Made by a program: the position numbers and the translations under genes. The notes under the pieces were generated by a model, which saw nothing but the letters and a program-made list of their open reading frames with translations, was not told the origin of the DNA and ran no database searches. Source: Flavobacteriaceae bacterium (GTDB taxonomy: Bacteria; Bacteroidota; Bacteroidia; Flavobacteriales; Flavobacteriaceae). From it: DNA of 46,508 bases. Below are positions 37,843 through 46,508 of the stretch, in pieces (within the stretch, counting starts at the first letter, position 1; each line of letters starts with the position of its first letter). Location: NCBI GenBank assembly GCA_947461795.1, contig CANHMG010000008.1, positions 1 through 46,508 of the forward strand, given 5' to 3'.

Positions 37843-38871
37843 ATGAAATATTTATGGGCATACAGTATTCCATTAATAGGCGTTTTAGGCATTTACTTTG
37901 GCGGTGTTTGGATGTATGCTGCTTTGGTTTTTGCTTTCGTATTCATTCCAATTTTTGAATTGTTATTACCTATTGACACCCGTAATTATGAAAATTCAGA
38001 GGTTGAAGAAAGAAGCCAAAATGTTTATTTTGATATTTTGTTGTACTTAAATGTTCCCATAGTTTTCAGCATACTTATTTATTCTCTTCACAAAATAACC
38101 GCCTACTCCTTGACGCAATCCGAAATTATTGGAATGACAATAAGTGTCGGAATCATTTTAGGTTCTAATGGAATAAATGTCGCACATGAACTCGGACATC
38201 GAACTTCATTTATTGAAAAAATGTTGGGTAAATTGCTTTTAATTCCAAGTCATTATACGCATTTTTTTATCGAACACAATCACGGACATCATCTTCATGT
38301 TTCAACTCCTGAAGATCCATCCACCGCCAAATACAATCAAAATCTTTATTCTTTTTGGATTCAAACCGTACTTGGAACCTATACAAAAGCGTGGAAAATT
38401 CAGCTAAACCTGAATAAAAATGAGAAGCGCACGTTTTTATCTCTCAAAAATGATATGTTCTGGTTTACAATTATTCAAATTTTTTACTTAGTACTTGTTT
38501 ATTACTTCTTTGGGTTAAATGGCTTATGGTTTGCGATTTTTGTCGGTATAGTGGGTTTTTTATTGCTTGAGACAATCAACTACATCGAACATTATGGTTT
38601 GAAAAGAAATCAATTAGCTTCTGGCAGATACGAACGTGTTTCTGAAAAACATTCTTGGAATTCGAATCATATTCTTGGAAGAATCATGTTGTATGAACTC
38701 ACTCGTCACAGCGACCATCATTACAAATCTCAAAAAAAATATCAGGTTTTAGAATACCATGATGTAAGTCCACAAATGCCCTATGGTTATCCTACAAGTA
38801 TGGTTTTGGCATTTTTTCCACCATTATGGTTTGCAGTAATGAATAAAAGAATTCCGCTTGAAATGCGATGA
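37843..38871 (+). CDS. alkB: Alkane 1-monooxygenase (AlkB-like non-heme diiron hydroxylase)
   Basis: His boxes HELGHR, EHNHGHHLHVSTPEDPSTA, LTRHSDHH, plus NYIEHYGL; multiple TM segments. Confidence 0.85.
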   Translation: MKYLWAYSIPLIGVLGIYFGGVWMYAALVFAFVFIPIFELLLPIDTRNYENSEVEERSQNVYFDILLYLNVPIVFSILIYSLHKITAYSLTQSEIIGMTISVGIILGSNGINVAHELGHRTSFIEKMLGKLLLIPSHYTHFFIEHNHGHHLHVSTPEDPSTAKYNQNLYSFWIQTVLGTYTKAWKIQLNLNKNEKRTFLSLKNDMFWFTIIQIFYLVLVYYFFGLNGLWFAIFVGIVGFLLLETINYIEHYGLKRNQLASGRYERVSEKHSWNSNHILGRIMLYELTRHSDHHYKSQKKYQVLEYHDVSPQMPYGYPTSMVLAFFPPLWFAVMNKRIPLEMR

Positions 38872-38925
38872 AAATTCTTCTTCGAATGAGACATACATAA
38901 TCTGAAAATCCAAACCTTGATTTAC

Positions 38926-38933
38926 TATCTTTG
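38926..38933 (+). promoter_or_regulatory. Putative -7 box (TATCTTTG) upstream of gltX
   Basis: Matches TAnnTTTG, 18 bp before the likely ATG. No clear -33 element at N19. Confidence 0.35.
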
Positions 38934-38951
38934 CCGAAAATTTTCAATACC

Positions 38952-40457
38952 ATGTCAAAACCTGTTAGAGTTCGTTTTGCTCCAAGTCCAACCGGACCAT
39001 TACATATTGGTGGCGTTCGTACTGCCTTATTCAATTATTTATTTGCTAAAAAACATAACGGTGTTTTCTTTCTCAGAATAGAAGATACAGACCAAAACCG
39101 CTTTGTTCCAGGAGCCGAACAATACATTTTTGAAGCATTAGACTGGCTCGGAATTGCACCTAGTGAAACCGTTGGAAAGAATGAAAAATATGGTCCATAC
39201 AGACAAAGTGAACGAAAAGCAATTTACAAACAATATGCTGACCAATTAATTGCTTCTGGAAATGCATATTATGCTTTTGATACAGCTGAAGCACTCGATT
39301 TACATAGAAAACAACACGAAGATCAAGGCAAAACTTTTATATACAATTGGCACAATCGTGAAAAACTGGATACTTCATTGGTGCTTTTAAAAGAAGAAAC
39401 GGAAAAACGAATTGCTGTTGGCGAAGATTTCGTCATCCGTTTTAAAACACCTGTTGATGAGACATTACACTTACATGATATTATCCGTGGTGATATTCAA
39501 TTTGAAACCAATCTTTTAGACGATAAAGTTTTGTTCAAAAGCGATGGTATGCCAACCTATCATTTAGCGAATATTGTTGATGATCATTTGATGGAAACTT
39601 CTCACGTAATTCGTGGAGAAGAATGGTTACCATCAATGCCGTTACACGTTTTGTTGTATCGCTCTTTTGAATGGGAAGCGCCAGAATTTGCACATTTACC
39701 TTTAATTTTAAAACCAATTGGTAACGGAAAATTATCCAAACGAGACGGCGATAAATTAGGATTTCCGGTATTTCCACTCGAATGGACAACAGCAGAAGGT
39801 GTGTCATCTGGCTACAGAGAAAACGGATTTTTCCCAGAAGCAGTCATCAATTTCTTAGCGCTTTTAGGCTGGAATGATGGCACTGATAAAGAATTATTTT
39901 CATTAGACGAATTGGTGGAAGCTTTCGATTTGAATCGAGTGCATAAATCGGGAGCCAAGTTTGATCCTGATAAAAACAAATGGTTCAATCACCAATATTT
40001 ACAAAAACAATCGAACGAAAGTTTAGCAAATTCCTTTTTACCAATTCTTAATAATAAAGGGATTTCTATTCCTAAAGAAAAGTTAGTTAGAATAGTTTCT
40101 TTAATTAAAGAACGAGCCCATTTTGTTTCTGAATTTTGGGAAATGAGTGATTTCTTTTTTGAAGCGCCAATGTCTTATGATGAAAAAGCATCGAAAAATT
40201 GGAAAGAAGATACACCAGCATTGATGGGGCAATTGATAGAAATCTTAAAATCTATCGAAGATTTTAATTCAATTAATATAGAAACCATCATAAAAAATTG
40301 GATGACTCAAAACGAAATCGGCATGGGAAAAGTGATGCAACCCTTTCGATTGAGTTTGGTTGGTGCACTCAAAGGGCCACATTTGTTTGATATTGTTGAA
40401 TTGATTGGGAAACAGGAATCTATCAATAGATTAGAGAATGCCATAAAAATGTTATAA
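38952..40457 (+). CDS. gltX: Glutamate--tRNA ligase
   Basis: MSKPVRVRFAPSPTGPLHIGGVRTALFNYLFAKKHNG; 'GNGKLSKRDGDKLGFPVFPLEW' KMSKS-equivalent. Confidence 0.97.
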   Translation: MSKPVRVRFAPSPTGPLHIGGVRTALFNYLFAKKHNGVFFLRIEDTDQNRFVPGAEQYIFEALDWLGIAPSETVGKNEKYGPYRQSERKAIYKQYADQLIASGNAYYAFDTAEALDLHRKQHEDQGKTFIYNWHNREKLDTSLVLLKEETEKRIAVGEDFVIRFKTPVDETLHLHDIIRGDIQFETNLLDDKVLFKSDGMPTYHLANIVDDHLMETSHVIRGEEWLPSMPLHVLLYRSFEWEAPEFAHLPLILKPIGNGKLSKRDGDKLGFPVFPLEWTTAEGVSSGYRENGFFPEAVINFLALLGWNDGTDKELFSLDELVEAFDLNRVHKSGAKFDPDKNKWFNHQYLQKQSNESLANSFLPILNNKGISIPKEKLVRIVSLIKERAHFVSEFWEMSDFFFEAPMSYDEKASKNWKEDTPALMGQLIEILKSIEDFNSINIETIIKNWMTQNEIGMGKVMQPFRLSLVGALKGPHLFDIVELIGKQESINRLENAIKML

Positions 40458-40458
40458 A

Positions 40459-40488
40459 AAAAACTCCCTAAATAGGGAGTTTTTTTTA
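40459..40488. terminator. Bidirectional terminator between gltX (+) and porin-like gene (-)
   Basis: AACTCCCTAAATAGGGAGTT (40462-40481) flanked by A- and T-tracts. Confidence 0.85.
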
Positions 40489-41145
40489 TAAACTAATTAG
40501 CAGTTGTGCGCCAAGTAATCCGATATTTCCTTTGAATTTATTACCACCATTCAAAGCCTTCAAATCATCGTCTTTATTGAGTTTGTTCATAAAATTATTC
40601 ACTCCATATTGGTAAAAAATAACGGCTTTAACTCTTTTGCTGCCAGCTGTTAACCCAAAATATAAGTTTCCATTAATTGTTGTTACATCAACAATATCTT
40701 CTGCTTTTAAGAGCGTTCCAGTAAGCACATTTGCTTCTTTATTTGATGCCACTTTAAGTTTTCCATTGACTTGTAATACCGGACCAAAATCGACAGCAAA
40801 ATAATCTTCAACAATATTGTAACTCAATAAAAGTCTAACTTGAACACCTTCTACAGTATATTTTACATCTTCTTTTTTAAAGGAAGCATTAACGGTTTCA
40901 AGTGAAAAATTGTTATTGAAAAACTGCATTCCGAAAGTCATGCTGAAATCATTGTAGAAATTTCCTCTTACAGATAATCCACCCATAAAACCCGATTCAG
41001 GTTTTGCTTTAAAATTACTTGACAATAATGACATCTGGCTAATACCCGCAGAAATTCCGATGCGATTGCCATCTTTTTCCCTGTATTGTGCATTCACTTG
41101 AAAACCAATTAAAACAACGGCTAATAGTATAAGAAGTTTTTTCAT
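40486..41145 (-). CDS. Outer-membrane beta-barrel (porin-like) protein
   Basis: 219 aa; signal peptide MKKLLILLAVVLIGFQVNAQ; alternating beta-strand pattern. Confidence 0.65.
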   Translation of the reverse strand: MKKLLILLAVVLIGFQVNAQYREKDGNRIGISAGISQMSLLSSNFKAKPESGFMGGLSVRGNFYNDFSMTFGMQFFNNNFSLETVNASFKKEDVKYTVEGVQVRLLLSYNIVEDYFAVDFGPVLQVNGKLKVASNKEANVLTGTLLKAEDIVDVTTINGNLYFGLTAGSKRVKAVIFYQYGVNNFMNKLNKDDDLKALNGGNKFKGNIGLLGAQLLISL

Positions 41146-41212
41146 ATTGTAAATTTATAGGCGCTAAAATACTCTGTTTTTGTGGCATTTAGCAGACAAT
41201 TTCTAACAAATA

Positions 41213-41467
41213 TTATGTTTTTTTAAATTTTTTAAACAGCCATTTTACTACATAAGGAAGTGCCATATTGATAATGGTCATATATGATTCGGAGAAAATT
41301 GTTTTGTAGGAACTCAAAAAATTGCTGACAATACCTTGTGGCGTGAAACTTTCTCTGGTTTTTTGAACACTCAACAAAAGTTTTTGATATTGAATTTCTT
41401 TCTCGAGTTTTAGAATTTCTAAATCTTTCTCAATTTCGGCATAGTTGGAATATTTTTTAGCTTCCAT
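41213..41467 (-). CDS. Small hypothetical protein, third member of the YtxH/holin-like trio
   Basis: 84 aa; 'MEAKKYSNYAEIEKDLEILKLEKEIQYQKLLLSVQKTRESFTPQGIVSNFLSSYK'. Confidence 0.65.
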   Translation of the reverse strand: MEAKKYSNYAEIEKDLEILKLEKEIQYQKLLLSVQKTRESFTPQGIVSNFLSSYKTIFSESYMTIINMALPYVVKWLFKKFKKT

Positions 41468-41469
41468 AA

Positions 41470-41820
41470 TTAGTCGTTAAAAAAGATTTCTGAAAAATTC
41501 TGCATGATTTTACCTTCAACAATTTTGTCTTTTATCAAAAATAAAAAACCGGTAAAAACTAAGTAAACACCCGCAACGATTAAAAAACCTAGCGCGTAAC
41601 TATCTAAAGATATACCAATAGCAAAAGCTGCTGCAACCGAACTAAACAACAAAAACATACTAAAACATAAAAGAATTAAAGTAAATTTTAGAAGCATTGT
41701 AGTCGATTTCATTGCAACTTTAAAACCCCACAATTTATAATAAGCGACACTGCTTTCTATATACGCTTGAGCCTGTTCTTGAATGTCTTCTGTTTGCCCT
41801 TTCAATTCATCAAAAGCCAT
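41470..41820 (-). CDS. Holin-like membrane protein (annotated 'phage holin family' in Bacteroidota)
   Basis: 116 aa; amphipathic N-terminus plus two TM segments. Confidence 0.7.
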   Translation of the reverse strand: MAFDELKGQTEDIQEQAQAYIESSVAYYKLWGFKVAMKSTTMLLKFTLILLCFSMFLLFSSVAAAFAIGISLDSYALGFLIVAGVYLVFTGFLFLIKDKIVEGKIMQNFSEIFFND

Positions 41821-41840
41821 AAAATAGTATTTAGGTTAAA

Positions 41841-42170
41841 TTATTTCTGGAATTTGGAATTTTGCTTTTTCAAATCTGCCAATTTTGTTTCTAGAAACGA
41901 AATCACATCTTCAGTTTTGTGACTCATATTAGAAACCAAATCATCATATGTTTCTTCTAAATCAAATTGTGTGTTAGACACTTTTGCTTTTAAATCATCA
42001 GAAGCAGTATCTAATTTGTTTTTCAAATTTTTCTTAGCTTCATCCAAACTGTCTTTAATTTTTTCTCTTGTTTTCGATCCTTTATCAGGAGCCATTAAAA
42101 TCCCTGCAACTGCTCCAATTGCAGCTCCGGCTAAAAGTGCTAAAAGTGTTTTTCCTGTGTTGTTAGACAT
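41841..42170 (-). CDS. YtxH domain-containing protein
   Basis: 'LLALLAGAAIGAVAGILMAPDKGSKTREKIKDSLDEAKKNLKNKLDTASDDLK'. Confidence 0.88.
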   Translation of the reverse strand: MSNNTGKTLLALLAGAAIGAVAGILMAPDKGSKTREKIKDSLDEAKKNLKNKLDTASDDLKAKVSNTQFDLEETYDDLVSNMSHKTEDVISFLETKLADLKKQNSKFQK

Positions 42171-42420
42171 GATATTATGATTTAAAAATTTTACCTATCT
42201 AAAGGTACAACTTTTGTTAACAAGTTGGTGTTGATAACTAGAAAAACTGCCTAATAACTATAAAACACTTATTTTAAAGAGCCGTATTGATTGAATTTTT
42301 ATAATTAATATCCACATTCGGAAAATATATAAAATGTGTTTATAACCAATTTATGGAGCTTGTTTTTAATAGTAAATAACGATTGTTTTTAGGTTTACTA
42401 TAGTTTTATGTAATAATAGA

Positions 42421-42447
42421 AAAAGCGTTCTTTTTAGATCGCTTTTC
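42421..42447 (-). terminator. Probable terminator after glnS
   Basis: Minus strand: AAAAGCG-atctaaaaagaa-CGCTTTTT. Confidence 0.65.
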
Positions 42448-42473
42448 ATATAAAATAATTATAGTAATTAGTT

Positions 42474-44570
42474 TTAAAGTAAATTCAAAATAGTTTTTAC
42501 TTTTTCGTCTTTTTCAGTTGTTTTGATATTTTCAATAAATTGACTTAATGCTTCCAAAGACAAAGGATCCTTTTTTAAATTTTGAATGGTTTCCATTCGA
42601 ACAAATGGCGATTCACTTTTTAAAGACATTGAGTATAATTTTTGAATCGTTTCTTCATCAAAATCCTTCGGTTTTATTTGATCCGAATGTTTTAATAAGA
42701 AATTTGCAAACAATAAAGAACTTTTGTTATTTGCGATGTTCTTTTTCAAAACGTTTTGCAACAAACTGAAATTAACTACCGACTGAATACTTTCTTTAAT
42801 TGTATTTTCAATTGCTTCTCTTTCTGATGGTGTAGCTACTTTAAAGTATTTATTGATTTCCTTTAAAGAATTATTGAGGCTGTTTTCTTCTTTTTTTCCT
42901 TTTTCTTCCCAAGCATCTTTCAATCCTACCGTTTTATTGAAAACTAATTTATCGGTAGAAGAATCTTTATCAACAGTAAAATAACCTAAACGTTGAAACT
43001 GAAATTTATCTTCATTTTGAGCCGTTTTCAAACTTGGCTCAACAAAACCTTTAACAATCTTCAACGAATCTGGATTGACAAATTCTAAGAAATCTTTTTC
43101 TTTATGGGAATCTGGTGCTTCGTCTATAAACAACCGATCATACAATCGTACTTCTGCTTCAATTGCATGTGCTACAGAAACCCAATGTAATGTTCCGGAA
43201 ACCTTTCGTAGACTGGCTTCAGAGCCACTTCCACTCAAACTTTCGGTATCATAAGTTGCGTAAATTGCTATAATAGTTCCTGTTGTGTCTTTAACAACTC
43301 TTTCACCTTTAATGATATAGCCGTTTTTAAGTCGAACTTCTTTATCAATACTTAATCGGAAAAACTTAGTGGGTGCATCTTCCAAAAAGTCTTCTCTTTC
43401 AATATACAATTCTTTTGAAAAAGGTACTTTTCTATAGCCCGCTTCCTCGTCTTCTTGGTTATTTTCAGCATCAAGCCATTCTACATTTCCTTCAGGAAAG
43501 TTCGAAATAACTAGCTTTACTGGATCTAAAACCGCCATGACTCTAGGTGCCGTTTTGTTCAAATCTTCTCGTATACAAAACTCTAAAACAGAAACATCAA
43601 TCAAATTATCACGCTTAGCAATTCCGATAATATTCGCGAAATTTCGAAGTGAAGCTGGCGTATATCCGCGTCTTCGTAATCCAGAAATGGTTGACATTCT
43701 TGGGTCATCCCAACTTTTTACATGGTTTTCTTTTACTAATTGGAGTAATTTTCTTTTACTCACAACTGTATGACTTAAATTTCTTCTCGCAAATTCACGT
43801 TGTTTTGGTCGAACTAAATTTGAATCATAAATCTGATCTAAAAACCAATCGTATAATTCTCGATGCGGTAAAAATTCTAACGTGCAAAACGAATGAGAAA
43901 TTTGTTCTAAATAATCACTTTCTCCGTGAGCCCAATCATACATAGGATAAATACACCATTGGTCTCCAGTTCGGTGATGATGCTTATGTAGAATACGATA
44001 CATAATCGGATCGCGCATCAACATATTGGTCGACTTCATATCAATTTTAGCGCGTAGAATGTGAGTTCCTTCTTTAAATTCACCTGCTTTCATTCTTTGA
44101 AAAAGGTCTAAATTTTCTTCAACAGAACGATTACGAAATGGACTATCAATTCCAGGGGTAGAAGGTGTGCCTTTTTGAATTGCCATCTCTTCAGAAGATT
44201 GACTGTCGACATAAGCTTTTCCGTTCTTAATAAAGTCTATTGTCCAATCATACAACTGTTGAAAATAGTCAGAAGCATAACGCTCTTCGGCCCATTGATA
44301 TCCCAACCATTTTACATCTCGCTTTATGGCGTCTACAAATTCTTGCTCTTCTTTCGCTGGATTGGTATCATCAAAACGCAAATTTACAGGTGCATTATAA
44401 TCTGTTCCTAATCCAAAATTTAAAGCTATAGCACTTGCATGTCCAATGTGTAAATAACCATTGGGTTCTGGAGGGAAACGAAAACGCAATTTAGATTTAG
44501 ACAATCCTCTTTTGAGATCTTCTTCGATAATTTGTTCGATGAAATTTAATGCTTTTTCTTCGGTAGACAT
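42474..44570 (-). CDS. glnS: Glutamine--tRNA ligase with C-terminal alpha-helical extension
   Basis: 'LRFRFPPEPNGYLHIGHASAIALNFGL', 'LSHTVVSKRKLLQLV'. Start set at MSTEEKALNF. Confidence 0.94.
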   Translation of the reverse strand: MSTEEKALNFIEQIIEEDLKRGLSKSKLRFRFPPEPNGYLHIGHASAIALNFGLGTDYNAPVNLRFDDTNPAKEEQEFVDAIKRDVKWLGYQWAEERYASDYFQQLYDWTIDFIKNGKAYVDSQSSEEMAIQKGTPSTPGIDSPFRNRSVEENLDLFQRMKAGEFKEGTHILRAKIDMKSTNMLMRDPIMYRILHKHHHRTGDQWCIYPMYDWAHGESDYLEQISHSFCTLEFLPHRELYDWFLDQIYDSNLVRPKQREFARRNLSHTVVSKRKLLQLVKENHVKSWDDPRMSTISGLRRRGYTPASLRNFANIIGIAKRDNLIDVSVLEFCIREDLNKTAPRVMAVLDPVKLVISNFPEGNVEWLDAENNQEDEEAGYRKVPFSKELYIEREDFLEDAPTKFFRLSIDKEVRLKNGYIIKGERVVKDTTGTIIAIYATYDTESLSGSGSEASLRKVSGTLHWVSVAHAIEAEVRLYDRLFIDEAPDSHKEKDFLEFVNPDSLKIVKGFVEPSLKTAQNEDKFQFQRLGYFTVDKDSSTDKLVFNKTVGLKDAWEEKGKKEENSLNNSLKEINKYFKVATPSEREAIENTIKESIQSVVNFSLLQNVLKKNIANNKSSLLFANFLLKHSDQIKPKDFDEETIQKLYSMSLKSESPFVRMETIQNLKKDPLSLEALSQFIENIKTTEKDEKVKTILNLL

Positions 44571-44704
44571 ATTCAAAAATTTGAGTCGCAAAGTTATTAA
44601 AATTGTTGGTATAATTGAATGTGTATTGATTTGGATGCTTATTTGAATGCGTCAAAATAAATATTTCCTACTTTTACATCATAAATCATTAAGTAAAAAC
44701 TAAC

Positions 44705-45064
44705 ATGGGAACTATTAAACTCAAAAACATCAGAACTTATTCCTATCATGGCTGTTTGTTAGAAGAAGGTAAAATTGGATCCGATTATAAAGTTGATTTA
44801 GAAATAAAAACAGATTTAAGAAAATCTTCTATTTCCGATTCTTTAGAAGATACAGTAGATTATGTAGCTTTAAATAGAATTGTAATGGAGGAAATGGCGA
44901 TTCGATCAAAATTATTAGAGCATGTTGCCCATAGAATTATTGCTAGAATTTTTAAAGAAATACCTTCAATCTCAAGAATCGTTTTAGCGGTTTCTAAGAT
45001 AAATCCTCCTATAGATGGTGATGTAGAAGCTGTTACGATAGAAATGGAAGAATACAGAAATTGA
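44705..45064 (+). CDS. folB: Dihydroneopterin aldolase
   Basis: 119 aa; 'IKLKNIRTYSYHGCLLEEGKIGSDYKVDLEIKTD...VDYVALNRIVMEE'. Confidence 0.88.
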   Translation: MGTIKLKNIRTYSYHGCLLEEGKIGSDYKVDLEIKTDLRKSSISDSLEDTVDYVALNRIVMEEMAIRSKLLEHVAHRIIARIFKEIPSISRIVLAVSKINPPIDGDVEAVTIEMEEYRN

Positions 45065-45147
45065 TGATTTTACATATTTAGAAGAAATTCAATATTTAAA
45101 ATTCAAAATTCAAAATATTTTATTAAGTTTGTCCACCAATGCACAAT

Positions 45148-45218
45148 GGCGTCGTGGCCGAGCGGCTAGGCTGGGCTCTGCAAAAGCTCCTACTCCGGTT
45201 CGAATCCGGACGATGCCT
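45148..45218 (+). tRNA. tRNA-Cys (anticodon GCA)
   Basis: Cloverleaf folded by hand: acceptor GGCGTCG/CGATGCC (one G-U), D stem GCC/GGC, anticodon stem GGGCT/AGCTC with loop CTGCAAA, T stem TCCGG/CCGGA with TTCGAAT. CCA not encoded. Confidence 0.93.
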
Positions 45219-45225
45219 CAAAAAG

Positions 45226-45251
45226 CTTCCTAGAAATAGGAAGTTTTTTTT
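45226..45251 (+). terminator. tRNA-Cys terminator, copy 1
   Basis: CTTCCTA-GAAA-TAGGAAG then T8; 7-bp stem with GAAA tetraloop. Confidence 0.85.
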
Positions 45252-45313
45252 ATTTATATTTTTAGAAAAAATTAGATAAAGAAATTGTTCGAATCCAGAC
45301 TAAATTCCAATAA

Positions 45314-45340
45314 GTTTCCTAGAAATAGGAAGCTTTTTTT
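45314..45340 (+). terminator. tRNA-Cys terminator, copy 2
   Basis: GTTTCCTA-GAAA-TAGGAAGC then T7; same hairpin 89 bp downstream. Confidence 0.8.
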
Positions 45341-45485
45341 ATTTAATTTTTTCTAAAAAATCAGATAAAGAAATTGTTTGAATCCGGAGAAATTTTAAAC
45401 TAAACTATTCGTTTTCAGAGTTTCGATATGGTATTTTATTAGATAAAAGTTTCGTGTCTCGGTAACTTTGGGAGCTAATTAAAAT

Positions 45486-46160
45486 TTACTCTATCTTCTC
45501 CAAGGCTTTCTTTACTAATTTTTGATCACTTGGAAACCAACCTTGAAACATCAATGTTAATCCAAAAATAATTAATAAAACACTAATTATTTTTTTGATT
45601 TTTAAAATGTTGGAAGGCGTCATTTTACTTCGTAATTGTTTGGCTAAAAGAACCTTGCTAATATCAACAATCAAGTACGTCAACAAAACGGTAGAAAAAA
45701 AAGTAATCATTCTAGAAGTATCTAATTCTAATTTTGGTCCAATAGTTATCAGTATCATAAACCAAAATAACAATACGCCAACATTGATAAAATTTAAAAA
45801 AAATCCTTTAAAAAATAGCCCAAGATAGTTTTTCTTTATCAGCTCTTCAACGGGAATTTCATCTACTTTTTTACTAACTTTTTTTAATTTAATAAAAGAA
45901 ATAATACCATACGTTAGCATCATGATACCTCCAAAAATAAAAATAGCTGGATCGTTTTTAATTGACTGAATGAGTCGGTAGCTACTGAAATAAGCAACAC
46001 CAATAAATAATATATCCGCTAAAACCACTCCAAGATCAAAAACCATTGCCGCTCTAAATCCTTTAACTGCGCTGGTTTCTAGCAATACAAAAAAAACGGG
46101 TCCTACCAGAAAACTTAAAAAAATACCTAAAGGAATTCCAGTAAAAATATCTTCAATCAT
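45486..46160 (-). CDS. LysE/RhtB-family translocator
   Basis: 224 aa, about six TM; 'FTGIPLGIFLSFLVGPVFFVLLETSAVKGFRAAMVFDLGVVLADILFI'. Confidence 0.85.
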   Translation of the reverse strand: MIEDIFTGIPLGIFLSFLVGPVFFVLLETSAVKGFRAAMVFDLGVVLADILFIGVAYFSSYRLIQSIKNDPAIFIFGGIMMLTYGIISFIKLKKVSKKVDEIPVEELIKKNYLGLFFKGFFLNFINVGVLLFWFMILITIGPKLELDTSRMITFFSTVLLTYLIVDISKVLLAKQLRSKMTPSNILKIKKIISVLLIIFGLTLMFQGWFPSDQKLVKKALEKIE

Positions 46161-46195
46161 TTATTGGATTTTATGTAAAAATAAGAATAAAATTT

Positions 46196-46508
46196 TTAAT
46201 CCTCTTTCTCGTAAATTTTTCCTCCTGCAATAGTTTTCTTATTGATTTGTAATGGCTTACCATAAATGGATATATTACCACCTGCTCTTGATTTCGCATC
46301 AACAAGATTTGAGGCTCTGACAAATGCTTCTGCTCCTGTATTAGAAGTTATTGTAGTTAAATTTGTTTGCAAATGTTCTGCTTTATAAACACTTCCAGAA
46401 TTGATAACTACTTCTTGACTTGTAGCTTTCCCTTCTAAATTTATTTTCGAACCATCATTCATTTTTACAGTCAAATTGTTTACATCTAAAGTTAACTCAA
46501 TGATAGAA
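46196..46508 (-). CDS. Partial (5' part off the right edge) head-GIN/DUF2807 domain protein
   Basis: Frame stays open to the window edge: ...IIELTLDVNNLTVKMNDGSKINLEGKATSQEVVINSGSVYKAEHLQTNLTTITSNTGAEAFVRASNLVDAKSRAGGNISIYGKP. The ORF-track start is an internal TTG. Confidence 0.72.
   Translation of the reverse strand, partial: SIIELTLDVNNLTVKMNDGSKINLEGKATSQEVVINSGSVYKAEHLQTNLTTITSNTGAEAFVRASNLVDAKSRAGGNISIYGKPLQINKKTIAGGKIYEKED

Larger units (their letters stand above)
45198..45388 (+). repeat. 89-bp-period tandem duplication of the tRNA-Cys 3' end plus terminator
   Basis: T-arm cores gttcgaatccgga at 45198, gttcgaatccaga at 45287 and gtttgaatccgga at 45376, spaced exactly 89 bp. Units 1 and 2 are 74/89 identical without gaps by hand count. 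Confidence 0.9.

Noticed and set aside
41470-41820. Prophage remnant suggested by the 'holin' match
   Set aside because: No other phage genes nearby; this family is common as chromosomal envelope genes in Bacteroidota.
1-46508. CRISPR array, transposon or defence island
   Set aside because: No regularly spaced repeat array, transposase, integrase or recognisable defence gene was seen on either strand. The only tandem arrays are the 18-bp coding repeat and the 89-bp tRNA-associated repeat.

Overview
This ~46.5 kb AT-rich chromosomal segment looks like Bacteroidota, most likely Flavobacteriaceae (Flavobacterium-like). The evidence is gene content and order, TAnnTTTG-type promoter boxes, and the DUF3078, DUF2480, DUF4175 and DUF4837 families. 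It is almost entirely core-type chromosome. I found no transposase, phage module, CRISPR array or defence system. Main blocks: a partial FN3/choice-of-anchor surface protein; hflX; a SUF Fe-S assembly cluster on the minus strand (sufA-like, sufB, sufC, sufD, sufS, a lipoprotein, sufE, sufT/DUF59, DUF2480, DUF3078); MBL hydrolase and MarR; S8 and M1 peptidases; rnpA, S41 peptidase and OmpA; a 5xLysM MltD-type transglycosylase; pgk; holB; a PIF1-type helicase; an overlapping operon DUF4175-ybeY-mnmG-lipoprotein-methyltransferase; alkB; gltX; a YtxH/holin-like envelope trio; glnS; folB; tRNA-Cys; a LysE exporter; and a partial head-GIN (DUF2807) protein. The most interesting signals lie between or across genes: (1) two ~98-bp intergenic elements with conserved outer arms and covarying inner stems; (2) two parS-like 16-mers inside coding sequence at both ends of mnmG; (3) an exact 89-bp-period duplication of the tRNA-Cys 3' end plus its terminator; (4) a terminator-like hairpin containing the start codon of a DUF4837 lipoprotein gene; (5) a textbook Bacteroidetes promoter that predicts a leaderless holB transcript. 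All family assignments come from reading the translations, with no database search.
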